Below, one piece after another: positions 1 to 9,790 of a stretch of 64,000 nt of DNA; position 1 is the stretch's first letter; each line of letters starts with the position of its first letter. The notes below the pieces were generated by a model. That model did no database searches and was not told the DNA's origin. It was given only the letters and a program-made list of their open reading frames with translations. The DNA is from Cinnamomum chago (lineage: Eukaryota > Streptophyta > Magnoliopsida > Laurales > Lauraceae), in assembly GCA_038049695.1 (NCBI GenBank), contig CP142452.1:33282501-33346500 (forward strand), in the 5' to 3' direction. The position numbers were made by a program, and so were the translations under genes.

Positions 1-33
1 GTTTCTCCCTCTTTTTGTCAGAAATTGACAAAG
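1..33 (-). promoter_or_regulatory. PPT-like purine tract with adjacent inverted repeat
   Basis: Read on the minus strand, bases 16-1 are purine-rich (AAAAAGAGGGAGAAAC), as expected for a polypurine tract just before the 3' LTR of a minus-strand copia element. Next to it lies a perfect 7-bp inverted repeat, TTTGTCA (14-20) and TGACAAA (26-32). The copia RNase H fragment at 1075-1445 is upstream in the same orientation. The expected 3' LTR would lie off the left edge, so this assignment is inferred from position and composition. Confidence 0.4.
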
Positions 34-599
34 AGATGTATAAACTGAGAGAAACTTTGGAAACTAATGTAAAGATTAGATAACAGAAGGTAGATAAGAT
101 TATAGATAATCCATTCAAGCATAGATAACAGATGGGCCTCGATTAAACAGGGCCGAGGGCATTCAAGTTCATCCCCCACAATTCTTACCAGGCCTAAGTG
201 AGTGCAACCCAAATTCATGCACATCACCGAAGCCCATGCCCACCCGAGCCAAGCCCGCAAAGAAATACACTCTGGAACCACTCATGTCCAACATAAACTA
301 CAAAGGCTAGAGGCCTAGTTTTATCAACTGGATGCGGAAGGAGATTCAAATCCGCTGGATGTTGTTGACAAACGAGAAAAATTGGGACATCCCGCAATAA
401 ATCTCACTGGCTTAGCTAAGTAGCTTTTGAAAATATGCATCCAGCATATTTTTAATCTGAACTAAGAAAGATTTGAAGATATGAAGGTTTGTCTTGTTCA
501 AATTCCATCTCTATAAGAGCAGTCTTAGCTCTATCTAATTTGTATCAAATCTTCTTCTCGTCTCTGTAATTCATCAGCATTCTTATTCACAAAATTTCA
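34..599. other. Non-coding 3' region of a copia element
   Basis: I see no convincing coding sequence here on either strand. The stretch lies between the putative PPT and the start of a plus-strand ORF. Its right half (about 490-599) looks like a short plus-strand promoter and leader, with a TATA-like box and a pyrimidine-rich stretch before the ATG. Confidence 0.35.
512..518 (+). promoter_or_regulatory. Candidate TATA box upstream of antisense ORF
   Basis: TATAAGA lies 82 bases before the ATG at 600. That spacing would allow a start site near 545 and a leader of about 55 bases. It is a single short motif in AT-rich DNA, so the support is weak. Confidence 0.25.
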
Positions 600-1046
600 A
601 TGGCTCATCAATTTCCTTTTAGTACTTCTTGTGATCAGGAGATGAGGTATTCTCTACCTCAATCCCAAACTTTTTCTGCATCTGTTTTAGGTTCCATGAT
701 GCCAAGGCGACAAGAGAGAGATTTGGCTAATAAATCGGATCAAGATGCCATTTATGAGCTTGTGAGTCTCGGGACTCAATACTCATCATCCATTGTCTCA
801 TTTTCCGATCGGTTGCAGTCCAAAACTCGCAAGAAAGAAAAGCTTATTGAGGAGATCGATGTCCTGCAACGGCTTCTTCTCGAGTCTAACAGAAAAAAAG
901 TAGAATTAAAGCAACAGAATAAGGATTTAAAATCCTTGCTTACCTCTTCAGTTCGATTGCCTAATCCTTTAGACAAGGATTGCATGAGAATCTATGAAAG
1001 GCAAAAGCATTTGAATGATGAGGCTAAAAGTCTCAAGTTTTTGTAA
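600..1046 (+). CDS. Hypothetical 148-residue coiled-coil protein, antisense to copia 3' region
   Basis: This open frame starts at ATG 600 and ends at a stop at 1046. I do not recognise the family. The first 45 residues are Ser/Gln-rich. Residues of about 65-115 (SKTRKKEKLIEEIDVLQRL, then SNRKKVELKQQNKDLKSLL) have the heptad pattern and charge of a coiled coil. There is no signal peptide or membrane segment. The ORF runs opposite to the copia pol fragment on its right and ends just before that fragment's 3' end. It therefore sits between the end of pol and the putative PPT of a minus-strand element. Extra antisense ORFs at this position are known in some plant LTR retrotransposons (family knowledge). 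Whether this one is translated is unknown. It could instead be a chance frame of 148 codons. Confidence 0.4.
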   Translation: MAHQFPFSTSCDQEMRYSLPQSQTFSASVLGSMMPRRQERDLANKSDQDAIYELVSLGTQYSSSIVSFSDRLQSKTRKKEKLIEEIDVLQRLLLESNRKKVELKQQNKDLKSLLTSSVRLPNPLDKDCMRIYERQKHLNDEAKSLKFL

Positions 1047-1074
1047 GACATTGAGAAAAATATACAATAAATGT

Positions 1075-1445
1075 TCATGGCATGCATCATTTCGATTTCT
1101 CTTCTATTCATGGTTAGTCTATTTTCTGGCAGGGGTTTTGTAAAAATGTCTGCCAACTTATCGTGTGTGCTTGTGAATTTTAGTACAATATCACCCTTCT
1201 GCACATGATCTCTAAGAAAATGATATCTAATTTCAATATGCTTAGTCCTAGAATGGTGTATTGGGTTCTATAAAAGATTTATAGCACATAAGTTTAAAAT
1301 CCTTAAGTTGTTGCTTCATGTAAAGAACTTGAGCACAATAACTACCTCCAGCAACATACTCTGCCTCAGCAGTAGATAGTGCAACAGAATTTTGCTTTTT
1401 ATTGAACGATGAAATAAGTTCATGACCTAAGAAATGATATGTTTT
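1075..1445 (-). pseudogene. Copia RNase H fragment (element 1)
   Basis: The minus strand encodes a copia RNase H end. From high to low coordinates there is LGHELISSFNKKQNSVALS, then TAEAEYVAGGSYCAQ, then a short deleted and frameshifted patch with a TAG stop, then the HSRTKHIEIRYHF and KLADIFTKPLPENRL motifs that close copia pol. Everything upstream (gag, protease, integrase, RT) is missing. The fragment abuts the tail of a second copia element around 1445-1540. It is a distinct copy, because the same RNase H motifs recur at 1540-1694 and 3926-5186 with different residues. Confidence 0.8.
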
Positions 1446-1539
1446 AATTTTTTTTTTAAATTAAACACATAAAAACAATTAAATGAAACTAACACATATA
1501 AAACAAATAAACAATAAGAAATTATTTAATAACACAAAT

Positions 1540-1694
1540 ACCAAGGGATTTTCTCATGTTTTCAAATTTTGAAACATCCAATGGTTTTGTTAGAATATCT
1601 GCAAGTTGTTTCTCAGTAGAAATTTGGTCCAAAACTATGACTCCCTCTTCAACCGATTCTCTAATGAAATGATGTCTAATATCAATATGCTTAG
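1540..1694 (-). pseudogene. pol: Copia element 2 RNase H C-terminus, cut off by solo LTR
   Basis: Minus-strand reading gives HIDIRHHFIRESV, then STEKQLADILTKPLD, then a stop shortly after MRKSLGI. This is the conserved copia pol end. It is the missing continuation of the RNase H reading at 3926-5186. With the solo LTR and one copy of the CTTAG duplication set aside, the frame is continuous, so the insertion itself caused this break. Confidence 0.85.
1690..1694. repeat. Target site duplication CTTAG (left)
   Basis: CTTAG directly precedes the TGTTAGG start of the solo LTR. The partner copy is at 3921-3925, immediately after the LTR's terminal CA. Confidence 0.9.
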
Positions 1695-2087
1695 TGTTAG
1701 GAATTTTGTAGATTGCAATTTGATGGATGCATTATCATTCTAGCATCATTTGATTTACACACACTTGCATTGTTTTAAATAAACTTGAAATCTAGTTTTA
1801 TACATGCATTGCTTTTAAGATTTGTAAAAGTATTGATTTATGCATGATTTGTCTTTTTATCTTGGATGCATTTGTTTTAGAAAAGAGTTTTCAAGAAATC
1901 AAGCAAGCCTTTGTTTTAAAAGTTTTGAATCTTTTTAGGCTTTTTATGTTCATGTTTTAAAAACCATTAGAATCTTTAAAACATGTTTTTCAAGCTTGAT
2001 TTAGTGGCCAAAAGGTCCCCCAATGAAATACCTTCAAAATATGCAAAGTTGAATTTTTGCAAAAAGGGGGGGTCCCGGCAGTGTCGC

Positions 2088-2227
2088 CGGTCGACCGAGA
2101 CCTGTGTCCCGGTCGACCGGGAACACTGTCGGGCGAGTCATCAGTTTCTGAGCTGAAACTTGCCAACGGTCAAAAATATGACCGTTATGCCTTCCCGGTC
2201 GACCGAGACCTGTGTCTAGGTCGACCG
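2088..2227 (+). repeat. Four GGTCGACC palindromes in LTR U3
   Basis: GGTCGACC cores lie at about 2089, 2110, 2197 and 2219, as two pairs spaced about 21 bases within each pair. Between the pairs sits an inverted repeat, AACGGTC (2165-2171) and GACCGTT (2180-2186). The cluster ends about 27 bases before the TATA box. Palindromic motifs upstream of TATA are reported for Sirevirus LTRs (family knowledge, from memory). Confidence 0.85.
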
Positions 2228-2252
2228 AGGACTAGCCGTTGGCAACTTTTTG

Positions 2253-2260
2253 CTATAAAT
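2253..2260 (+). promoter_or_regulatory. TATA box of solo LTR
   Basis: CTATAAAT lies just 3' of the palindrome cluster. The equivalent TATAAA sequence is in the same place in the array LTRs (minus strand, near 26261) and in the second family B LTR (near 45811). This supports it as the LTR core promoter. Confidence 0.65.
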
Positions 2261-2421
2261 ATGAGTTCTTTCCTTTGCCAAAAGTTGGGAATTTTAAGCC
2301 CCTCCTTGAGAGGTTTTGAGGCATATTCAAGGGAAAAGAACCAAGGGATGAAGGGGAGCATTAGGAAAGCTAAAGCTTGGATTAATGAAGTTAAATCTCC
2401 AAGTAGGCTTTACTTTCCTTA

Positions 2422-3020
2422 ATCATATGTTTTCATGCTTTGTTTTATTTTTGGTAAATCATTTCTAGCATGTTAAACTATGTTTGTGTTGTGTCCTTAA
2501 CATGTTTTATGTTTTGAGTTGATTTATTGTTTTGGATACAGCACCATATGATTCAATCCAAGTAGTACTTGAATTGGTAAATCTAAGTAGATCATGTTAA
2601 TGAAAGAACCTTTGAAATTATATGTAACATGATCCATATACTTGGTTGAATCTTTGGTTGTTGTTTTCCATCATAAGAAAATCACTTTCAAAACTATCTT
2701 ATGTTTTGGACTCAACTTCTTTACAAATCATATGTTTTCATGTTTTGTTTTATCATTGGTAAATCTTTAGTAACATGTTAACCTATGATGTGTTGTATCC
2801 TTAGCATGTCTTATATTTTGAATTGATCTATTGTTTTGGATGCATCACCATTGATTCAATCAAAGTAGTACTTTATCTTTGGTAAATCTAAGTAGATCAT
2901 GTTAATGAAATATGTAACATGATTCATATACTTTGTTGAATCTTTGGTTGTTGTTTTTCCATCATAAGAAAATCTCTTTCAAATGCATCTTATGTTTTGG
3001 ATTCAACATCTTTACAAATC
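2422..3020 (+). repeat. 300-bp direct duplication within LTR
   Basis: Two adjacent copies of about 300 bp each begin with AATCATATGTTTTCATG (2422 and about 2724). They carry the same landmarks in order: TTTGGTAAATC, AACATGTT, ATTGTTTTGGAT, AAGTAGATCATGTTAATG, then TTCCATCATAAGAAAATC. The second family B LTR has the same duplication at about 45050-45650, so it predates the split of the two copies. Confidence 0.75.
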
Positions 3021-3530
3021 ATATGTGTATTATTGTTTTAAAGTTTCGCAACTTGCCTTACTTTGATTGGTATATCTTATTCAAGTTGTATTTATAATTA
3101 CATATGATTTGTCCCCTCTTTTCAATCAAATCTATTTTTATGTTTTGAGCTTCTTTGTTGATTTGATTGACATCCCTATGCATCACATGTTTTGAGCTAA
3201 TTCATTTCATACAACTTGTGTATCTTTGACATCATTAACAAGTTGTTACTTTTAACATGTGACTTGCATTCCTTCCTCAATCATAAATGTTTTTTGAGCT
3301 AAAACTTTCAAAAGCCTTAGGCTTACTTTTATGAGCTTTCATTTTCAAAATGATTGAGGACATCACACACACACACTTCATGTACTTTCATCTTTGCATT
3401 CATAGTGTGAGTGTGTATTAGATTTTCACTTCCATATCCGCCTAATTAAGAGGCATTGTAATGAGCTAAATAGAATCTCCATCAAGTGTATTATAGACAC
3501 TAAATTAGAGAGATAACCAACCTTGTGGTT

Positions 3531-3672
3531 GAAGAGGTTATTGCTTAGCCTATAAAAGCATAATGGATAGGTTGATGTTAAGCCTTGAAAAACATCAATG
3601 TAAGGTTAATGCTTAGCCTTGGAAAGCATATTGTAAAGGTTATTGCTTAGCGTATTGAAAAGCATAAATAGT
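3531..3672 (+). repeat. LTR minisatellite with TTATTGCTTAGCC units
   Basis: Four units of about 35 bp each carry a variant of GGTTATTGCTTAGCC followed by GAAAAGCATA. The reverse-oriented equivalents are at 25420-25620 (about six units) in the array LTRs and at 44420-44530 in the second family B LTR. Confidence 0.75.
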
Positions 3673-3920
3673 GGAAATCCGGTGGGGTGTTGGTTCACAA
3701 GCCGGCAGTGGATGTAGGCATTGAGGCCGAACCACTATAAATCCTTGTGTGATGGTGATTGCTTTGTGGTGATTCTTTTGTTAGCTTCCGCATCTTGTAT
3801 GATTAATCATCACTTGTGACTAGCTTGTTTTAAAGAAGTTAAATTTGTTAAAATTGGTCATAATTGGAGCCCACCCTATTCACCCCCCCCCTCTAGGGTT
3901 CGGATCCCCATGGACTTACA

Positions 3921-3925
3921 CTTAG
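3921..3925. repeat. Target site duplication CTTAG (right)
   Basis: CTTAG directly follows the terminal CA of the solo LTR and matches 1690-1694. Confidence 0.9.
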
Positions 3926-5186
3926 TTCTAGAGTGTTGGACAGGATTTTTGGAAATATTGATAGCACTGGTGTTATCACAATACAAATTCATGCTACATT
4001 GTTTAGTACCATAGTCTTTCAGCATTTGTTTCATCCATAACATTTGAGTACAAGCACTTCCAACTGCTATATATTCAGCTTCAGCTGTGGATAGGGAAAT
4101 GAATGACTGTTTCTTGCTGTGCCAAGTAACTAGACAGTTTCCTAGGTAAAAGCAACCACCACTAGTTGATTTTCTATCATCCACATTGCCAGCCCAATCG
4201 GCATCTGAGTATCCAGCAATATAAGTAGATGAATTATATGGATACCATAAGCCATATCCTGAAGTCCCTGAAACATATCTAATGATTCTCTTAACAGCTT
4301 TCAAATGAGTTTCTTTGGGATCAGATTGATATCTGACACAAGCTCCTACACTGAAAGCAATATCAAGTCTACTAGTTGTAAGATATAATAGACTCCCTAT
4401 CATGCTTCTATACGAACTAGGATCAACATTCTTACCACTCATATCCTTAGATAATTTGAGAGTTGTGCTCATGGGTGTGTTCATGTGCTTGGCTGAATCT
4501 AATCCAAACCTTTTGACCAATTCTTTAGCATACTTGGTCTGGGAAATAAACATTCCATCAGTCAGTTGTTTTATTTGTAATCCTAAAAAGAAATTAAGTT
4601 CACCAACCATGCTCATCTCAAATTCAGATTTCATAAGAATAACAAATCTTTCTGTTAAATCATTACAAGTAGATCCAAACACAATATCATCAACATAGAT
4701 TTGAGCAATCAAAATAGTGTCATTTGTTCTTTGAATAAATAGAGTTTTATCAACACTTCCCCTTTCAAAATTGTGAACAATCAAAAATTGAGTGAGTCTT
4801 TCATACCAAGCCCTAGGAGCTTGTTTGAGACCATAGAGAGCCTTTTTAAGATAATACACATGATTAGGCTCCTTAGGATCTTCAAACCCTTTAGGTTGCT
4901 CAACATAAACTTCTTCTTCTAATATACCATTTAGAAAAGCACTTTTCACATCCATTTGATATAATTTAAATTTCAAAGAGCAAGCAATGACAAGTAAGAT
5001 TTTAATGGATTCAAGTCTAGCAACAGGAGCAAATGTTTCTTCAAAGTCTATTCCTTCAATTTGGGAATATTCCTGGGCAGCCAATTTGGCCTTGTTTCTA
5101 ACTATGGTACCATTTTCATCAAGTTTATTTTTGAAAATCCATTTGGTACCTACAACATTTTTGTCAATAGGTCTAGGTACTAATCC
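3926..5186 (-). pseudogene. pol: Copia element 2 reverse transcriptase and RNase H
   Basis: On the minus strand the RT begins [10 protein letters not shown] and runs through [36 protein letters not shown] and the catalytic YVDDIVFGS. RNase H follows with [35 protein letters not shown] and [14 protein letters not shown]. It is cut at HSRTK by the solo LTR. Upstream it is separated from integrase only by an in-frame TGA at 5187-5189, where the family has Trp. Within this stretch the frame is open, and the RT and RNase H signature residues I looked for are present. Copia RT synthesises cDNA inside virus-like particles. This copy cannot do so, because it lacks a complete RNase H and an intact polyprotein. 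Confidence 0.88.
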
Positions 5187-6095
5187 TCATACTTCATTTC
5201 TAGTAAATTGATTTAGCTCTTCTTGCATAGCATTTATCCAACAATTATCAGAGAAAGCTTCATTAACAGTTTTAGGTTCAATGATGGAAGTAAAGCAAAA
5301 ATAACTGACAATATTTTCCAATTGCCTTCTAGTCTTGACACCAGCCAAAGGATCTCCTAGAATTTGGTCCATAGGATGATGTTTCATATTTACCAAATCC
5401 TTTGAGATAGGAGACTTGTCCAGTTTTGCTGTTGAGACATATATCTCATCATTATCATGGTTTTCTTGATTACTTGAATCCTTTAGTTTGTCATCAATGA
5501 TAACATTTATTGATTCTTGAACAGTACTAGTTTTTGTGTTCAATACTATGTAGGCACGACTGTTTTGTGAATATCCAATAAAAATGTCTTCATCACTTTT
5601 TGAGTCAAATGTGCTCAAATGTTCTCTATCCTTGAGAATATAACATTTACTACCAAAAATCTTAAAGTAGCTAATGTTAGGCTTCTTCTCATGCCATAAT
5701 TCATAAGCAGTTTTATCCAAGTCAATTCTCAAGTAAACCCTGTTTATGATGTAACAAGTTGTACTCACTGCTTCAACCCATAGATCTCTAGGAACATTCT
5801 TTCCATGAATCATAATTGTGGCCATCTCTTGTAGAACTCGATTCTTTCTTTCAGCAACTCCATTTTGTTGAGGAGTTTTAGGGGCAGAAAATTCATGGTG
5901 AATTCCATACTTATCACAGTATTTTTCAAATCTAGTATTTTCAAATTCACCACCATGATCACTTCTTATTCTAGCAACTGCTCTTCCTTTTTCAACTTGA
6001 ATTCTTTTCACAATCTTTTTGAATTCAGCATATGCATCAGATTTTTCCCTCAAGAATGCAACCCAAGTAAATCTGGAATAATCATCAACAATCAC
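5187..6095 (-). pseudogene. pol: Copia element 2 integrase
   Basis: The minus-strand frame encodes the integrase core. The three acidic residues of the DDE triad appear in VDDYSRFTW, RSDHGGEF and NGVAERKNR. The GKxxxY-like tail follows (FIGYSQNSRAYIVLN). The N-terminal zinc-binding part lies in another frame (6224-6784). A frameshift near 6110, apparently two extra bases, separates the two. The frame ends at a TGA at 5187-5189 that is in frame with the RT. Integrase inserts the cDNA copy and makes the 5-bp target duplication. The catalytic residues look intact even though the polyprotein is broken. Confidence 0.88.
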
Positions 6096-6223
6096 AAGGA
6101 AGTATTTTTTGCCACCTCTACTCTCTTTGTTGGACCAACCAAGTCCATATGGAGAAGCTCTAAGGATCTAGAAGTCTTCAAGGACTTAGTCTTTTTGTGA
6201 GAGTTTCTGATTTGTTTACCTTT

Positions 6224-6784
6224 TTAACACTCTCCACAAACTGTTTTTGACTTCCTGCTAATTTTTGGAAGGCCCTTTACATACTTGTTTAAATTGGACA
6301 AGTCTCTATGGTTCACATGTCCAAGCCTTTGATGCCATAGTTGGGCTTCATTAAGATGAGCTATGTAACAGGCTGAACTGGATGCTTCTTTGTGATTACC
6401 AACAATATAACAATTTTCTTGATTTCTAATACCTCTTAAAATCACTTTACCATTTTTGAAAATCTCACAACCAAGAGTAGTAAACAATACAGCATGGTTT
6501 TTATCACATATTTGAGAGATGCTAAGCAAGTTATATTTCAAACCATCAACACATAAAACATTTTCTACTTGAGGTAAGTTAGGAACATTCAGAGTACCTT
6601 TTCCAATAACTTTACCAATATTACCATCACCAAAAGTGACCATTCCACCATCATAATCACTAAATTTTGAGAAGAGAGTTTTATCCTCAGTCATGTGTCT
6701 GGAGCAACCACTATCTAGAAACCACACAGATTGGTCTACAATTTTAAGAGCTGTGTGAACTAACAAGCTTTTGGGTACCCACAT
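6224..6784 (-). pseudogene. pol: Copia element 2 aspartic protease and gag-pre-integrase
   Basis: Minus-strand reading shows WVPKSLLVHTALK, then the protease active site WFLDSGCSRHMTEDKTLF with the catalytic Asp in DSG. The gag-pre-integrase zinc motif LWHQRLGHVNH...CGEC follows. A TAA at 6224-6226 stops the frame right after CGEC. The missing link to integrase (6100-6223) can be read in the same frame after the stop, including the LLHMDLVGPT motif. The upstream join to gag needs a frameshift near 6775. Confidence 0.85.
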
Positions 6785-8655
6785 GTACCTTTGGGAGAGT
6801 GAAGTTCCTCTATAACCATGAGAGTCATATTTAAGAAAAGATCTCTTTGATTCCCTTTTGTTGGTAAAGTCATTTTAGAATGATTATAGAATTGAGATTT
6901 TAGTTGATCAATTTGTTTTATCAATTCATTTAATTTTTGAGGAAAAGAGAAATTTACTGAATTTTTTTGATAAAATGTTTTAGTTTGTTTCTTTTTGTAA
7001 TCATGTCTTTTTCTTCCATAAGTATTACTTAGAACTTTAGAGATGTTTTGATTACTAGAGGAAGCTTCTCCTTTTACAAACTTAGTAGAGACATAGGGAT
7101 TATATTTTGATTCTTTGTTGTACCCTAGCCCAGTTTTGTCTATTTGAGATTTACCCATTCTGAATAGTTTTTCAAAATTTTCTTCTCCATGAGTAAAAGA
7201 GTAATCATACTTATCTTTGTACCATTTTAGATGAGTGACTTCATTTTTCAAATTAGTGATTAATTCTTTTAGAGTTTCAGATTCTTTCTTATGATTTCTT
7301 ATACATTTATTGGCAATTTGAAATTTAGAATTGGTTTCATTAAGCTCATTTGTCAAGACATTCTTTTCATTAGTCAAGATTTCAATATTGTCTTTTAAGA
7401 TTCTGTTCTTAGCTTCTTGTTTTCTCATAACTTTAATTAAATTGCAGCTCTTATCATAGAGTCTATCATAGGATTCTTGAAGGTCTTCATCCTGGCATTT
7501 ATCTGAACTATCATAGTCAGATTCAGATCCATTTACAGATTCTTCAATATCTGAATTTTTATATTCATCTTCAGATTTCTCAATTTCAGACATCTCAACT
7601 GATGGATCATAGAGACTTCGAGCCATTAAAATAGTGTAGTTTTCTGTCTTATCTTGATGTGATTCATCTGATTCTGATTCCGATTAAGATGAGTCATCCC
7701 AAGTTGCCATAAGTGTCTTTTTCTTCCTTTCCATTGGACACTCAGATGATATATGATCAAGCTTTTGACAGTTGTAACATTTGACTTTTCTATCATGACT
7801 CCTAGATGATGAGCTGCCTTTGGTTTTACTTTTATTAAAAGATTTAAAATTTGAATTCTTTTTCTTAAATTGTCTTATAAATTTCTTAGCAAGAAGAGTA
7901 ACATCTTCATTATCACTTTCTTCTTCATTATTAGATTCTTCTTTAGTTTGAGTTGGTTGAGAAGTCTTTAAAGCAATTGATTTCTTATCTTTGGATCTAT
8001 TAGAAGCATTATTTAGCTTCAACTCAAAAGTTCTAATATTACCAGATAATTCTTTAACTTTCATAGTTTCAGGGTCATTGTATTCTTCTATAGAGGTCAC
8101 TTTGGGGTGAAATCTATCAGGTAGAGATCTAAGAATTTTGCTACAAACTTTGCCTTCAGGAATTTGTTCATCAAGTGACCACATCTCATTTACAATTACC
8201 ATGAGCTTAGTTCGAAACTCATCGAACATTTTATCTTCCCTCATTCTTAAAGATTCAAATTGGGAAGTTAACATTTGAAGCTTGGCTCTTTTAACAATGG
8301 ATGTTCCTTCGAAATTTGTTTCCAAAAGATCCCAAGCTTGTTTAGCTATAGTACATGTCATAATCTTTTTGTACTCTTCAGCATTCATGGCACAAGTTAT
8401 GGCATTCAATGCCTTTGCATTATTGTCTCTTAGTGCCTTATGATCAGATGTCCATTTGGCCTTTGGAAGACGCTGGAAAGTGTCATCTGTGTCTTTGAAA
8501 GTAGGAGGAGTCCATCCATCCTCTACAGCATCCCATACATCTCCACAAAGAGATTTGATGAAAACAGTCATTCGGGCTTTCCAAAAGGCATAGTTTGTAC
8601 CATCAAACAATGGAGGTCTGTTAATAGCACTACCTTCTGGATTAGACATTGGCAC
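6760..8655 (-). pseudogene. gag: Copia element 2 gag (split by one stop)
   Basis: The start is ATG at 8655, about 55 bases after the PBS, and it opens PMSNPEGSAINRPPLFDGTNY. Residues of about 13-200 are the UBN2-type capsid domain, with FDGTNYAFWKARM and WDLLETNFEG. A CCHC knuckle, CYNCQKLDHISSEC (CX2CX4HX4C), lies near residue 300. A TAA at 7684-7686 interrupts an acidic Ser/Glu/Asp stretch. The same frame continues after it to 6760, with a coiled coil (about 7250-7500) and the motif EKLFRMGKSQIDKTGLGYN...FVKGE. That motif recurs in the gag-only elements of the array (EKLFKLGKSHGDRTGIGFN...FVKGE). Gag forms the virus-like particle. This copy ends in a frameshift just before the protease. Confidence 0.85.
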
Positions 8656-8708
8656 TAGTAAAAAGAAGTAGATCTACTCCGGGTTGTTAAACCTTTAGGG
8701 AGTAACCC

Positions 8709-8721
8709 GGCTCTGATACCA
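8709..8721 (-). promoter_or_regulatory. Primer binding site of copia element 2
   Basis: Minus-strand TGGTATCAGAGCC matches the 3' end of plant initiator tRNA-Met (family knowledge). It lies two bases from the LTR end, which reads ...GCATTTTCA on the minus strand. Confidence 0.85.
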
Positions 8722-8723
8722 AA

Positions 8724-9790
8724 TGAAAATGCAACTAGGTTCAATGAATAAGTCCTAGGGGGGTGGGGGGTGGGGGAGTGAATAGGACAAAAGGAATTCT
8801 AATGCCAATCTTAAACTTATTAGCCCAATTTTTAATCTCAACTTGGAATAATAATCACACATAACAAAATAACTTGTATGAATTATAAGTTCAATGTGTG
8901 TGTGCTTAAATAATCAGAGAAACTCTAATTTGAAACAAGATAATAAGCACAAGAGATAAAAATGACACAAGAGATTTATAGTGGTTCAGTCACACAGACC
9001 TACATCCACTCTCAAGGGTCACACAGTCCCTTGGTTCCACTATAAAGAGTCAAACTACACAAGTACTGATTCTAACTCAATTTTGTTACTGAGGTTCGAT
9101 CACACAGATCTAATCCCCACACACAATTTTTAGAGTGGTTGACACACACAGATTCAATCCACTGTCACAAAGATATAAATTTGAATGGAGGGCGAACACT
9201 TGCCTTTGATGAAGATCGAAAGTGTTCGAAGAAGCTTTTGACCGTGATCGAGGCTTTTTACCTCTTGCAGCTAGCTTGGTGTTGATGATGAAACTCCTTT
9301 GAGATGCATAACCAAGTTGTAGAGGTTTGATTTCTAGGGCAGAAATGAGGGATACCTTTAAGGATTAGGATACCCTAGATTTGGCTTCTCAAAGCACACT
9401 CCTTAGAGTTAAGTAAGCCCTTGGATTTGCCAAGATAGGATCTAAGTGTGTTTGGAAGAAGCTTTGAGAGCTTGAGAAATGTTTACAAGAATTTAGAACA
9501 AATGCTCTTCAAAATTGGACTTCTATTTGTTGAAAACGAGCTTCAGGTATTTATAAAAAAAAATCCAACGGATAGTTGCAACGGTCACTTAAGACATGGT
9601 AGGGTGCACCTGACAGGAACACTATTCCTACGTTTGAAATTTGATAAAAACCTTGACATAAGCAATGTTTTGGTGAGGCCTTATATGAATCATGAGTATG
9701 GATATGAGGGAACTTTTGTAGGAAAAATTATTAAAGAAATCGAAAGCACACCGATTTTGACAACTTTACATTTCTTTATTAATTTATAAA
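8724..9790 (-). repeat. 5' LTR of copia element 2 (outer edge uncertain)
   Basis: The inner edge is fixed by the PBS at 8709-8721. Just inside is a G-rich stretch (8756-8776) followed by GTGAATAGG, as in the other LTRs of this window. A block with TTTATAGTGGTTCAG (about 8970) matches a landmark of the other LTRs (TTTATAGTGGTTCGG). A minus-strand TATA-like sequence (TTTATAAATACC) is at about 9550. No clean outer terminus or target duplication is visible. A TGTTATTTTG (minus) starting at 9995 is an alternative end. Confidence 0.6.

Larger units (their letters stand above)
1695..3920 (+). mobile_element. Solo LTR, SIRE-like family B (2,226 bp)
   Basis: The LTR starts TGTTAGGAATTTTG, ends GGACTTACA, and is flanked by 5-bp duplications (CTTAG). 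No PBS, PPT or internal region is present, so it is a solo LTR left by LTR-LTR recombination. Inside are four GGTCGACC palindromes (2088-2227), a TATA box (about 2254), a 300-bp direct duplication (2422-3020), a minisatellite of TTATTGCTTAGCC-like units (3531-3672) and a C run near the end (3882-3891). The same architecture in reverse is found at 24930-25148 plus 44391-46355, so these are two members of one family. The LTRs of the gag-only array share the start, the palindromes, the minisatellite and the end, but lack the 300-bp duplication. Confidence 0.92.
1446..9790 (-). mobile_element. Degraded Ty1/copia retrotransposon, probably SIRE lineage (element 2)
   Basis: This is a minus-strand element. 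From high to low coordinates it has a 5' LTR ending at 8724, a PBS for initiator tRNA-Met, gag with a UBN2-type N-terminus and a CCHC knuckle, aspartic protease, gag-pre-integrase, DDE integrase, RT with YVDD, and RNase H. The order PR-IN-RT-RH defines Ty1/copia. The long Gag with a coiled-coil C-terminal half fits SIRE. Coding is broken by stops at 7684-7686, 6224-6226 and 5187-5189, by frameshifts near 6775 and 6110, and by a solo LTR at 1695-3920. No 3' LTR or PPT is seen between 1446 and 1540, so the 3' end is truncated. The outer edge of the 5' LTR (about 9790 to 9995) is not resolved. The element cannot be autonomous. Confidence 0.85.

Noticed and set aside
2057-2422. 121-codon plus-strand frame in the solo LTR
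   Set aside because: It reads through the GGTCGACC palindromes (VDRDLCPGRP repeats) and is an LTR by-product. The counterparts in the array LTRs are on the minus strand.
9448-9789. 113-codon plus-strand frame
   Set aside because: It lies within the minus-strand copia LTR, has no recognisable domain, and is probably a chance frame.
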